From Iris pallida (taxonomy: Eukaryota; Streptophyta; Magnoliopsida; Asparagales; Iridaceae), in NCBI GenBank assembly GCA_029216955.1, contig JANAVB010033217.1, forward strand, positions 4,078,689 to 4,142,688: a stretch of DNA of 64,000 nt, given 5' to 3'. Below, piece by piece: positions 1 through 11,039 of this stretch. The notes under the pieces were generated by a model, which saw only the letters and a program-made list of their open reading frames with translations, was not told the origin of the DNA and ran no database searches. Made by a program: the position numbers and the translations under genes. Position 1 is the first letter of the stretch. Every line of letters starts with the position of its first letter.

Positions 1-1197
1 CCTATCTCCATTCAACTGTTAACTATAAACTGTTTAAACTGGAAACTAATATGAGTTATGTGTTTACATTTGAATTTGATTTTGGGTTTTAAATGATTGG
101 ACACGTTTGTGTCCACTTCGGTGGACACAAACTCATCACATGACACGTGCATGATGTATTTATACTTTACCAACCACTGTATTGCTGTTTTAATTTAAAT
201 TCATTGCTCATTCTCAGTTTCCCAATTTATTACTGATACCTACATTATCAGTCCCTATTTTCTGTTCTGTCCAGATTTTTAATTTGATTTTTGTCATCAA
301 TTTTGATCTACATTTCACTGTTAAATGGGTGGTTTAAAGCCCTAATGTGTACCCCTATTTGTGTTCTAATTGTGTGTCAAATTTGCGATGATTTGGGTAA
401 TGTTCTGGGTTCAAAACTGAGAATGCAATATGGCTGAAAAACTGGGTTTTAGGGGGGACTGTTTAAACTGATTTTTGGTTCCTAATTGAGATGTTTTAAA
501 TGATTTCAATGTGTTATTTGAGTTCGATTTGGTTTTAAACTGAGATTGGGTTCTGATATGAACTGAGATGGGGGTTCTTCTATGTGATAACTGAGATTGA
601 ATGGGACTATGTGCATTGTTTCTCACTAATTTTTGCCTAACACCCTCACTACATGTCACCCACACTCATGTTTCACTGTTGCCACACACCTATGTAATTT
701 CCCTCACTGTTTTCTCACTAATTGACACACACACTCATGTGTATCACACTCATGTGATCACACTGTGTATCACACTCTATTAGCTCACTCACTGTTAGCC
801 TAGGTTTCATGTTACACACCCTCTACTTCACACATCTATGTTTCTCACATGAACACTCATCACACACATGTTTCCTCTCACATACCCATGACACACACAC
901 TTTCATTTCTCATGTAGATATATATATGTATTGAGGTAAATATGTATAGGTATCTTATATATATAATGTGTGTCTTATATATTTTAGATATTCATGTAGG
1001 TGTAGTGCACATATAGATAACCTATATGTTATGAATTCCTATATTAGATTATATTAATATAGTAATATGTGTATTATTAAATATAGGTATAGTCTTTGTA
1101 GATGTGTTATAGGTTGGTTTAGACATGGCTTAGCCTATGGCCTAGTCTCTTAGTCTGTGGCCTATGTGAGTGTCTGTGTGTTAGTGTAGAGTCTAGA
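1..1197. other. Non-coding AT-rich flank
   Basis: No gene is visible here. Open frames are short and compositionally driven. The stretch from about 600 to 910 is made of degenerate CACACTCATG-type units, which create a spurious 60-codon frame. The stretch from 910 to 1110 is TA-rich. A perfect hairpin sits at 105-132. Nothing in this segment matches the LTRs to the right, so the outer 3' end of the neighbouring retrotransposon is missing rather than hidden here. Confidence 0.6.
105..132. repeat. Perfect 12-bp hairpin with TTCG loop
   Basis: GTTTGTGTCCAC, then TTCG, then GTGGACACAAAC. The 12-bp arms are perfectly complementary, and the loop closes as C(UUCG)G, the exceptionally stable RNA tetraloop class. 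No gene adjoins it. The fold is certain as sequence; any function is unknown. Confidence 0.85.
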
Positions 1198-1287
1198 GTC
1201 GGCCTCAGCATATCCATGTCTTCTCACAATTAATGAAAATGACAACTAGTTCCACTATCTAGGTCGGCCTTAGCATATCCATGTCTT
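1198..1287. repeat. 65-bp tandem duplication at the truncated LTR edge
   Basis: GTCGGCCTCAGCATATCC at 1198 recurs at 1263 with one change, a period of 65 bp. In the right-hand LTR this segment occurs once (about 11274). The duplication coincides with the point where homology to the other LTR ends, which suggests repair-associated slippage at the deletion junction. Confidence 0.7.
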
Positions 1288-2364
1288 TCCAGTGCTAAGA
1301 GTGATCGCGGCTAAACCTGAAAAATATTGGTTTCCAGTCAGGAATGGAACAAGCACACAAATCGATGACAATGCAAAATACAATAGAATTAACAAGACAT
1401 AAAAATAACATATGAGATATAAAACTGAATAGTACTGATGACATGGCACGGTGGAGATGAAAAGGAAAAATAAACGTCTACCTAGGTGGTATGAAATATC
1501 CTTTTCAAAATGTGAACGGCTAGGGGTAAATACGGCACACTGCACGTACCGTGTGCAGCTGCTATCATTCACGAAAGACACGGGGGATAGTTCTGGGTAG
1601 TCCACATGTCTACTAAGATATTTTTCCTCCCGACGACTCCGTGTGACGAGCGTGTCAACAAACAGCAAGATATATGTGTAGACATGAAATGAAAAGACTA
1701 CTATGAATCGAAAGCAATTAGAAAGTGCACTTGCCTGAGGTCCTTAGCTGGTGAAACCAATAATATTATACCACTCAATGAGCCACAATCAGTCAACACA
1801 TACAGAAGTCTCCAAATGCTGAAATAGATAGTACCAACGTTCTCAGAATAGTCAAATTAGCTAGGATTGCCTGTCTTTAAGTCCAATTCTGGACACAGAG
1901 GCAAAACGGTAATTTTGGGTCAAAACGGTATCTGTCGTTGGACCCGCTTTGCACCGAAAAGCATGTCAGAGTCAACTATCTCTAAAGTCGTCAAACTACA
2001 TGTCAACAGGTCCGATTTTTTGATACAACCCAACCGTATGTCCAAAGTTGGACTTCGGCGGGCCGTGCACAAAATCGCCGTTGAGTAGGACCGTGGGGCC
2101 CACAAAACGGCGTTCCGATTCAACTATCTCAGAATTGGACCAAACTTGGCATACATGACCAGAAAAATGATACGGTCCTGTTGGCGCTAGTTTCGTCTCG
2201 ATCTGACGAGCGTGCAAAAAGTAATTGAGAAGTTTGCACAGAGGCGGATACGGGAAATTTCACGGATACGTATCAAATTCGTCACGCACACGCGACCAAT
2301 TTGAATTCTGTGAAAGCCCATACGTCCACGAAGCCGTTACGCACCTTTCGATGCTTTCGGTTCG

Positions 2365-5300
2365 TGTAACTCCTCTCCCCGAATTTTGAAATTCTTTTAA
2401 TTATTTTCTTTGGTTCTAAATTTTTCTAGCTAGAAATATATTTTATCATACAAAGGATATTTTGATTAATGAAGAGAATTGTCAAACTAAATTTTTTTTT
2501 ACAATAAAAGATACATTCTAGATTTATTATTTATTTTTAAGACTTGAAAAGATGTTCACATCTTATTTAATATTGATTGTTATTCCAAAGAATTAGTTTA
2601 AGCACTATTTGCAAGGTATTAAATATAGTTTTGGCTAAATGCATTTTTTGATACCATCAATGATATCTAGTATTAATTTTGTTTCATTAGGGATTGAGAG
2701 CGATTAGATTTAGAATTTAGAGTTATTTTGATTTAAAACCTTGAGGAGATTTGGTTTTAAAATGGTATCTTGAAACAAGAAAATGATGCCAGACTATTTC
2801 AAAAAAAAGTTCCTTTTGATTAATCAAAGTATACTTTAAATTATTTTGATGCTACCAGATGTTATATTTAATATGATGGCCATAATGTGAAATTAAGCTT
2901 TAGGATTTACGAAATACTTTTTAATTATTTTGATAGCTTTTAATACAATTTTAAATTACTACGAGGATTAATTGTTTGGATTTAGATTGGACTAAATTAG
3001 TTCCAAAATTACTAGTTATTATCCTACTAATAAAGGATTGTCATTTGATTTGTTTAAAACAAGATTTGAATTTATATGTTTTAAACTAGTTGATAAGTAT
3101 TGAATATTATTACTATCATTAAATATTGGATTAGGATTTGATCTGTGCAGTTTAAAATTATTTGATTAGAAGATTAAACTTCTTCTAGTTTAGTACCCTT
3201 TTGATAAGGATATAATAGTTAAACGGATATTGATCGACTTAAACCCTAAATTTGATAGAACTCTTCCAAATCAAATACTTATCCCTACTATTAGTATAAA
3301 TAGCCATCTCTTTCCCGGGCACCCACACCCCTACCACAGCCTCCCTCTATCAACTCCAAACATTCGCCAGCCTCCCCGTCGCCACCGGAATTCCACCGCA
3401 CCTTTTCCCGATGTCACCAAATAACTCCATCACCACGCCAATACTTCGCTTGTGTCCGTGTCCTTGTCCACATATATTCCATTATTCCTGTGTCTCCTGT
3501 GTCCGTGTCAGCACAGCCAATACCAAATCAACCCAACCCCGTCCATCCAGAAATACACACAGAGAACCCGTGTCCCCGGGTCCAGCCCCGAGGACACGAC
3601 ACAAAAAGGAAGGCAAATACAGGACCAAAACATAACCATGGCCGCAGTGCCCGATGGTGCCGCCCTAAGCGTGGGCCGATCCCGTCCCGGCGGCCAGCAC
3701 CCGCCACAGCTTTCCGACCGATTCCCCGGAAAGCACCGGCTCCATCTCCGCGGTCGCGCCCATCGTGATCTCGTCCTCCCACAACACCGGTCGTCGAGCG
3801 TTCCGTTCGACGACGAACGCCATTGCTCCAGAGCCGACCTTGCCCTTTCCGCCGCGTTCTGCGCGCCGGGCGTCGAACCCGACCACCGGAGCTCGAGCCG
3901 CGAACAGCAATCAGCAGAACCAGTGACCACTGCGCTTAGCCCTTCCCCGGACGCACTCAGAAGCGCAAGCGTCCACGCCTTCGACCTGTCGGAGTCTCCC
4001 CCCACTCGCTGACCGCCTCCTCCGGTGGCTCGTCCAGCCGCCGCCCTGTCGAGCACAGCGCCGTGCCAGACCCGCGCAGACTCAGCCGCTCTTCCTCGCG
4101 GTGGACTGCTCCCGGCGACGAAGTCGCCGGCGAAAACCCTCGGCCGATCCCCTTTCCACTGAGAGTTCTGGTATCTTCTCTCTCTCTTTCCTTTTCTCTT
4201 TATTACTGATTTGAGTTTTTGTCCTTTACATATTATGTTTTGATTCGGTTCACTGGGAAACAAAGGGATGGGGTGAAACAGTGTTGTACCATACACATAT
4301 AGCAGTATAGATGAGAGTAAGCCAGTGAGTAGCTTTATTATTATTATTTTGAAATCTTATAAACAGGGGTAGTGCATCTACTTATGGGTAACTATTTTTC
4401 TATTGTTTTAGTAATAACATTATTAGTATTATTATCTTTTAAATAAATATATTTAGTTGGACTTTTTCGACTTGGAAATATTATATTCTCAGTTGAATTT
4501 TAATTATATCTTTAACAGACTTTTGGGATTTGTTACGGTAAAATAATAATTTTAGGCTCTGGACATAATGTATGTATTAAAATAGTTTTCTTGTATATGC
4601 TAAATAAATAGGACTTCGAACCCATTAAGCTTTGATATTTTTTATAAACTAATAAAACGTATTTTGATAAAAACCAGTTTTATCGCTAAAATGCCTTCTA
4701 TATTTTTCATGTATTTCCTAAGGTATTTTACTAACAAATATATATAATTTAAAGAATATAAATAGTTTTGAAAATACTTAAATGTATTTGTCTACAAAAA
4801 TATAGTTTAATATTATAAATAATTTTTGCAAAATAGTATAAATATTTATGTACTTAATTTCTTTCGATTATGAGTCCTCGACCGTGACTAATCAATCCCT
4901 TCTCATTTTCTTGCACATCCGGAGTTCTTCACAACGACCCTAGGCTAATCGGACCTGTAGACATATAGTCTGGTGACTTTTAGAGACCATAGACTCTGCA
5001 CGCTTTTCGGTACAAAGTGGGTCCAACGACGGATACCGTTTTAATCCAAAATTACCGTTTTGCCCCTGTGTCCAGAATTGAACTTAAGGACAGGCAATCT
5101 AGCTAATTTGACTATTCTGAGAACGTTGGTACTATTTATTTCAGCATCTGGAGACTTCTGCATGTGTTGACTGATTGTGGCTCATTGAGGGGTATTGTAT
5201 TATTGGTTTCTCCAGATAAGGACCTCAGGCAAGTGCACTTTCTGATTGCTTTCCGATTCATAGTAGTCTTTTCATTTCATGTCTATACATATATCTTGCT

Positions 5301-5935
5301 GCTTGTTGACATGCTCGTCACACGGAGTGGTCGGGAGGGGAAATATCTTAGTAAACATATGAACTACCCAAAACTTTCCCATGAGTCTATTCTTGAACGA
5401 TAGCAGCTGCACACGACACGTGCAGTGAGCCGTATTTACTCCTAGCGTTCACATGTTGAAAATGATATTTCACACCACCTAGATAGATGTCTTTTATTAG
5501 TTTTTCCTTGTTTACTTCTCTATCGTCTATGTCATCAGTTATCTTCCAGTTTTATATCTCATATGTTATTTTCATGTCTTGTTAATTCTATTGTGTTTTC
5601 GCATTGTCGTCGGTTTGTGTACTTGTTCCATTTCTGACTGAAAACCAACATTTTTCAGGTTAGCCGCGATCACTTTAGCATTGGGAAGGCTTGGGTATGC
5701 TGATGTCAACCTAGAAATAGAAAACAGTTGTACCATTTTCATTAATTGTAAAATCTTGTTTTTTCTTTAATTTTAAATGTTATGTTGTAATAAATCTAGA
5801 AATGTGAATGAGCAGCAAATATGATATTTTGAGCATTTATTTCTTGCGGACTTGACAGCGTTCTACCGCCGACTCTGCGGCGTAGGCTGGCTTGGACACG
5901 TCTCGTATCCGAAAAAGCGGGTGCGGGTCGTGACA
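2365..5935 (+). mobile_element. Solo LTR, 3.57 kb, plus strand, TSD GTTCG
   Basis: The LTR starts TGTAACTCCTCTCC and ends GCGGGTGCGGGTCGTGACA. It is flanked by GTTCG at 2360-2364 and 5936-5940. No internal retroelement region or second LTR accompanies it, so it is a solo LTR left by LTR-LTR recombination. It contains a TATA box (3295) followed by a GC-rich leader (about 3300-4170). Its last roughly 990 bp (4945-5935) is the reverse complement of 11040-12022, i.e. homologous to the 3' part of the host element's LTR, while its first 2.6 kb is unrelated. Long reading frames in the GC-rich block (e.g. minus strand 3508-4296) show no recognisable domain, and I do not call them genes. Confidence 0.9.
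3295..3303 (+). promoter_or_regulatory. TATA box of the solo LTR
   Basis: TATAAATAG lies at the AT-rich to GC-rich transition inside the solo LTR. This is the expected place for the U3/R boundary. A C/T-rich, GC-rich leader follows directly. Promoter activity is inferred. Confidence 0.6.
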
Positions 5936-7272
5936 GTTCGCGATCACGTCGCCAGGATTGGCGGGACGCACGTCGTGTGGATGAATTTTTTAGTTTTTAA
6001 AATAGATTTTCGGTCAACTTCGGGATCCGATTTTTCGGCGCGTAGTTGATGAAATCGACTTCTGCGAATTGGATTGCGGAGCCCTACATGTTGTCTAAAA
6101 CTATGTTCAAATAGAATTTCTAATCTGGCGTTAGATCGATCGGAGTCGATCTCCAAACGTGGGTGATTGGACTGTTATACGCCCTGTTTTCGAACAGGTT
6201 TTTGCCAATATTGGCGTCCAGTTTCTGGGCAGGTTGTGATGCTATCCTCAAATCCCCTTGGTGGGATCTCGAGAGGGTTATATAGGCTCTCCGGACTAAT
6301 TTACAAACGCAAAATGTCGGAGTACAGGGAAAGAAATTTACCCACGAAGTTGGATGTTTGGGTTGATGTTACTGTCGATCTTCCTGAGCTTCGCACGCAC
6401 GCACACTGTTTCCACGCGGCCGTGGCCGCGCGCGACGTGGCGCCGACGACGGGTGGCCGCCCAGACGACTGGGGATGGGAGCTCGGCTAGGTTGGCGACG
6501 TTGGAGTCGGGTTAGGGTTTCTCGACAATACGTATGTGCGTGCGCTATATGTATATATTCATACGGGAACCGAAGGGAAGCTCGGTATCATCCTTGCTGG
6601 GCTGGGTCGAAATTGTTTGCTGTGGGCTTGTGGGCAGCTGGGTTGCTGGCCTTGGGCCGAGCCCGGGCTGGGAAGGTGGTTGGGGCCCAAACAACAGTAG
6701 GTATTAAAATTAAGTTGCAGCCAACCAAATGATTTTGGTGGGGTTCGATTCTCAACTCCAATAGTTATGTGGAGTCTTGGGGAAGCATTTCCTTCTTTCC
6801 TTCAGTGATCCAGTTATACACACACACCATCCCTTCCAAAATGCAATATCAATATATTAAAATTACTTCCACAATAAGTTTTAATATATTGTACAATATC
6901 GATCTCCTTCTTGACATTTACAGGTTGCATGCAATTTTTCATAATGGCAGGAATCTACAAGTCACTTATTCATCTCCAAGTCCTGACAGTCAATTATTAT
7001 TCTATATACATATACATACATTTATATATTTGTATATACATACACGTACACACATTTATAATATTTTATATACATATATATATATATACACATACTTTTA
7101 TTTTTATCTATTATCAGTCTAAGACCTTATTAATGCAGATATGAATATATTATACATTTATTTGATAACGAAATAATTTAACCAAAATTAGTAAATAATT
7201 TTTTCTAAAAATTAACCTCAATAAAATAAATAATAATAAAATATTTTAAAATTTCCGGGAAGGGAAGCTACA

Positions 7273-7290
7273 AATCTACCCACCTTAAAA
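7273..7290 (-). promoter_or_regulatory. Polypurine tract (plus-strand primer)
   Basis: On the minus strand TTTTAAGGTGGGTAGATT directly precedes the LTR start TGTAGC. PPTs prime plus-strand DNA synthesis in LTR retroelements. Its position next to this LTR fixes the element's orientation as minus. Confidence 0.8.
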
Positions 7291-10200
7291 ATAATTTCGT
7301 CCTCGAAATTCTAATCCATAACTATTCCTTAAGATTCAATGAGACGTCTCTGAACCTTAATCTCCTTAAATTTAATTTCGCACATCGTTTATATCCTTTT
7401 CTAGTCATTTGGTATTTACGAAATCTCGAGGACTTCTACCCACTTTGGTCACACTACTCCATCAGATCTTCTGTCGCTAAAACTTTATAATCTTCCAACT
7501 AATTGCTAAAGTTTCTAGCAATACATATCTACCGCATATGGCACCTATATCCTCTCCTATCTATCAGGCAATCCCAAAATCTTAACAAGCAAATTTACAC
7601 AAGTAGTTATGAATATTGATAAATTCTAATAAGTCTGACCATTCATCGCTCTGCACGAGGAAGGGCAGGATGATAAAGAATAATCGGGGGCAATATGAAG
7701 TTTCAAGAACGGTAGAGAGTATCCAATAATGCAGATAGAAAGAAAGAAAGTTTACGAACCATTGTCTTATTTGCTAAATCGAAGAACCCTTCGTTTCCTG
7801 GAGGGGCTTGCAATTCGTGCAATACCTAAATTCCGTTCTCAAAATTTTATCTGAACAAGATTTCATAATGGAACGGAATTTGAGAAATCAAGATTGTGAT
7901 CCTTTCCATGGTTATTTAAACACACGAGCAAGGGATCTAAATGCAATACAAGATCGAATCGCGACTTCCAGGTAGATGAATAATGGTTACGAATGACTGC
8001 ACATTCTAAGAGGTGGAGACTACATAATAGGTATAGGGACCTATTTCAACTAGTTTGGTTTTATAGTCCAAATATGGTGGTATGCCTGGATGGGTTTTAC
8101 TGGGTCTTAATGAGTTCCCTATCTGGCATCAATCGTTGGTTGGATGAACCTTCGATCTCAATCTATATGGACTGAACAAGATCCTATGATAAAACAATGT
8201 CTACTATATTAGGGTAACCTAGAATAGGCTTTAACTCAAGTGGTTGAGCTAGTTGCCAGTCAGGTTGGTTAGCTAAGTTCATAAAGTCCAAAATGTGCCT
8301 TCGATGACTTTTGTGTTTAAGTAGCACAAGAGGCCTCTATCGAGTGGCACACTAGTGGCATGTGCGTAGTGGGCTTCGAGTAGATCACCACCACATATTG
8401 GGTCGAAGGAATTGAGTCAAGGTTGAGGCTCTAGTGGAAGTCGGGAAGTATACTGGTATTATGGTAAGGGTTATAGCTAGTCCTTTTGTCCTGAAAGTCG
8501 TACCACAAAAATAGAGTACAAGGGGACGAATTTTAATGGGACATGATATACCTAGATGAAGGTGGACTCGTCTAGATCAGCATGTGAAATTTGTTGGAAG
8601 ATAACAACTGGCCTCGTGCTCCGAATATTAATGACACGGCCGGGGACATAAAATAATCTAAACAGAAAGTGGGAGTCCATGGGCACTAATTATCATCCTA
8701 ATGGAAATTATTTCGATCAATCGGTAATTCCGGTATATCCTAAAATTTTTAGAAGGCTTACAGTCTACCCACCTTAGAAGTTAGGACAGGGTTTTAGGAA
8801 TAATGAGGTTAGAGGGTTCCCAAAGTCCGGATACTGTACCTCGACTCATTGTTAATAGAGAATAAGGCACGGCGTTACAGGATACCGTAGATATAAGTCA
8901 TGTCAATGATCGTTCCTCAATAAATGGAACGAATGTGTACAATGACACAGGGTCAATGAATTAGAGGAACATATAGTATACAAGAGTTATCGATGGGATA
9001 ACCATTCTCTAAGGTACATCATATGAAAAGATTTCTAACAACTAAGTCGTGAATTTCTATTTATGTCGAGCCTTTCAGACTATTGTCACATGGGTTCTAG
9101 TTAAATCAAGCTTCAAACAAATGATTAGAGGCTCACAACATTTGGTCTCTAGAGAATAGGTAGTCTCCTAGGTTGCATTTGGTCAAGGAAAGGATCCTAA
9201 TCATTCTCGGACTCCAATGACTAGAAGATCAAGATTAGCAGGTTTAGTGTCAGGGAGGACGAGTAACTCAAGAAGGTTTCAGTCACAGAGCTCACAGAGC
9301 TGGCCGATGGTAGCTACACCTGCATATAAAACTATCATAGCCATGGGAATACTCTGTATCTATCTATCAATTACAAGATTTCGTCTTTCTAATCGGTGAA
9401 AGACAAAACAATAAAGAGTTCAAGAGAGATGTCACTGAATACAATTACGTGATTCAAAGACGAATGTATAATTCAAGAGGAATTGTCAAAGCAGTCGCGG
9501 ATGAGATCCTAGAGACATCTACACCTCAATCCACGTAGGGTAATTAGATGAAAAGCGAACCAAATGCATCATGGTTGATCAGACCGTAATACGATGATTC
9601 TGATTAGACAATATGTTAGCGGGCGTCCCCAATAAATATGTCTTGAATTAAGCTCGATAAAAGAGTAAGCTTGCAAAACTAGGCTGTAATAGCAGCGTTG
9701 ATCAAGATAGTCAAAATACAAGTACGCAAAATTTTTGAAAAGAGATACAAGTAGTTCGAGTTTTGAGAGAATTAAACCTTACCTGGTGTTATTGCTTATA
9801 AAGGCATCCTACTATCTTCTATCCATAAGGCCATGGTCGACTAATGGGTTATGGAACTCTAGATTTTATATTCTAGGCAACTTATTAGTGTCGGTCAATG
9901 ATCTCGTCAATACATAACACGAGATTGGAGACATGCTACTCAACTTACAGAACTTTCGCTAGTATTGGCTTTTGGATCTTAGGGGACATATAGGGCATTT
10001 TCCTATTCCTCTATGGTATCCTAAACTTGTGATCACGTCTGAATTCATTTCATCGAGAATTATGTCTCGCCCGTATACTCTGGCTGTGGTAAACCCCTGG
10101 TTTCGTGATTCAGGTGTGATATGCTATCAGATAATCTACCTTACATTGACACAAGGGTATCTAAGATCTAAAGAGGTCAACGAGAACATACTTTTAGCAA

Positions 10201-11013
10201 TGTTCCATAGACCATGATTCTTCGAAATGGTTTCAATTCTGTGGGTTGTGCCTCGCCAGTGCGCTGCTGGCTGCAGTGAATCCACACTCTCCGCTCTCAG
10301 GTAATTGGCGACAGTGCGCTGCTGTCTAGTCCTCGCAGTCGGTAAAATGCTCCAACTATATTTCTAAGAACGTCAAAGAGCTGCTAGGGATTCAACTTAT
10401 TTGACTATGATAGAAAGCGTAAACACCTGCCTGTAAGTCTCAATCCTTAAAGTAAAAGGTTGACTGGGGGAAATAACTGACGACAAGAAAAATAAGGACA
10501 TCCAAACATTTATCTCATATATATTTCAAATAGCTGAGGAAATTTTTTAAATCAAATCTAACTCGAGATTCGTACACGAATAACAAAATCAGAAATTATA
10601 AACCTAAATCCTTATAGCAAAAGAGAATTTAAAATAGACAATTCTAACTTATATAAGATTTATATCTAATAAAGCAAAAGAAAACTAAACAGTTCATCAA
10701 GATCAAAGCCTTAATTCTAGGTAACCTAACTTACCAAGTGAATGGTATATCCACATCGGATCATATCGTCATGTCAAAAGTAAGAGTGTACCTATAGGGA
10801 TCTAGCAAGCTATCTAAATTTAATAATTCTAAATTGCATGGCCTATCTAACAACCTTAACTACCCAACGATCAATTTGAACAAGGGATTCCTAGTCCTAG
10901 TCATTATCTTAAATTATTTTAATCCTAGTTTGTGAATGAATTTCCTGGTCGCAGACTCGCAGTAGTATGCCTAAGATATATACTATAACGAGTTCGCAGT
11001 CTTTTGCGAAGAC

Positions 11014-11039
11014 TGACCTGCATGGGCCACCACAAAACT
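11014..11039 (-). promoter_or_regulatory. PBS-position leader next to the 5' LTR
   Basis: On the minus strand the LTR end CGTGACA is followed by AGTTTTGTGGTGGCCCATGC. The same leader, with few changes, follows the 5' LTR of the gag-only element at 23539. It does not contain the initiator-Met PBS (TGGTATCAGAGC). I cannot name the tRNA. Position and conservation suggest it is the primer site. Confidence 0.5.

Larger units (their letters stand above)
1198..7272 (-). repeat. 3' LTR (left copy), interrupted by a solo LTR at 2365-5935
   Basis: 1225-2364 aligns directly with 11232-12365, and 5941-7272 aligns with about 12366-13691. Apart from a few substitutions and small indels the two LTRs are nearly the same. 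The join is interrupted by a solo LTR flanked by GTTCG on both sides. The copy lacks the segment matching 11040-11231, so it is truncated at its outer end. The GC-rich block (about 6400-6700) and the TA-rich block (about 7000-7090) have counterparts at about 12840-13110 and 13430-13515. Confidence 0.85.
7273..11039 (-). other. Internal region of the minus-strand gypsy element, no genes seen
   Basis: 3.77 kb between the two LTRs. No frame longer than about 80 codons exists on either strand, and no gag, protease, RT or integrase motif is recognisable. The region is AT-rich with low-complexity stretches. At 8760-8795 a second PPT-like string (GTCTACCCACCTTAGAAG on the plus strand) follows a CTTACA end. 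It resembles another PPT/LTR junction read on the minus strand, which may mark an older embedded fragment. 10225-10345 has two similar GC-rich blocks containing AGTGCGCTGCTG. Confidence 0.6.

Noticed and set aside
3508..4296. 262-codon minus-strand ORF and overlapping plus-strand ORFs
   Set aside because: They lie in the GC-rich leader of a solo LTR, are open on several frames at once, and show no recognisable domain.
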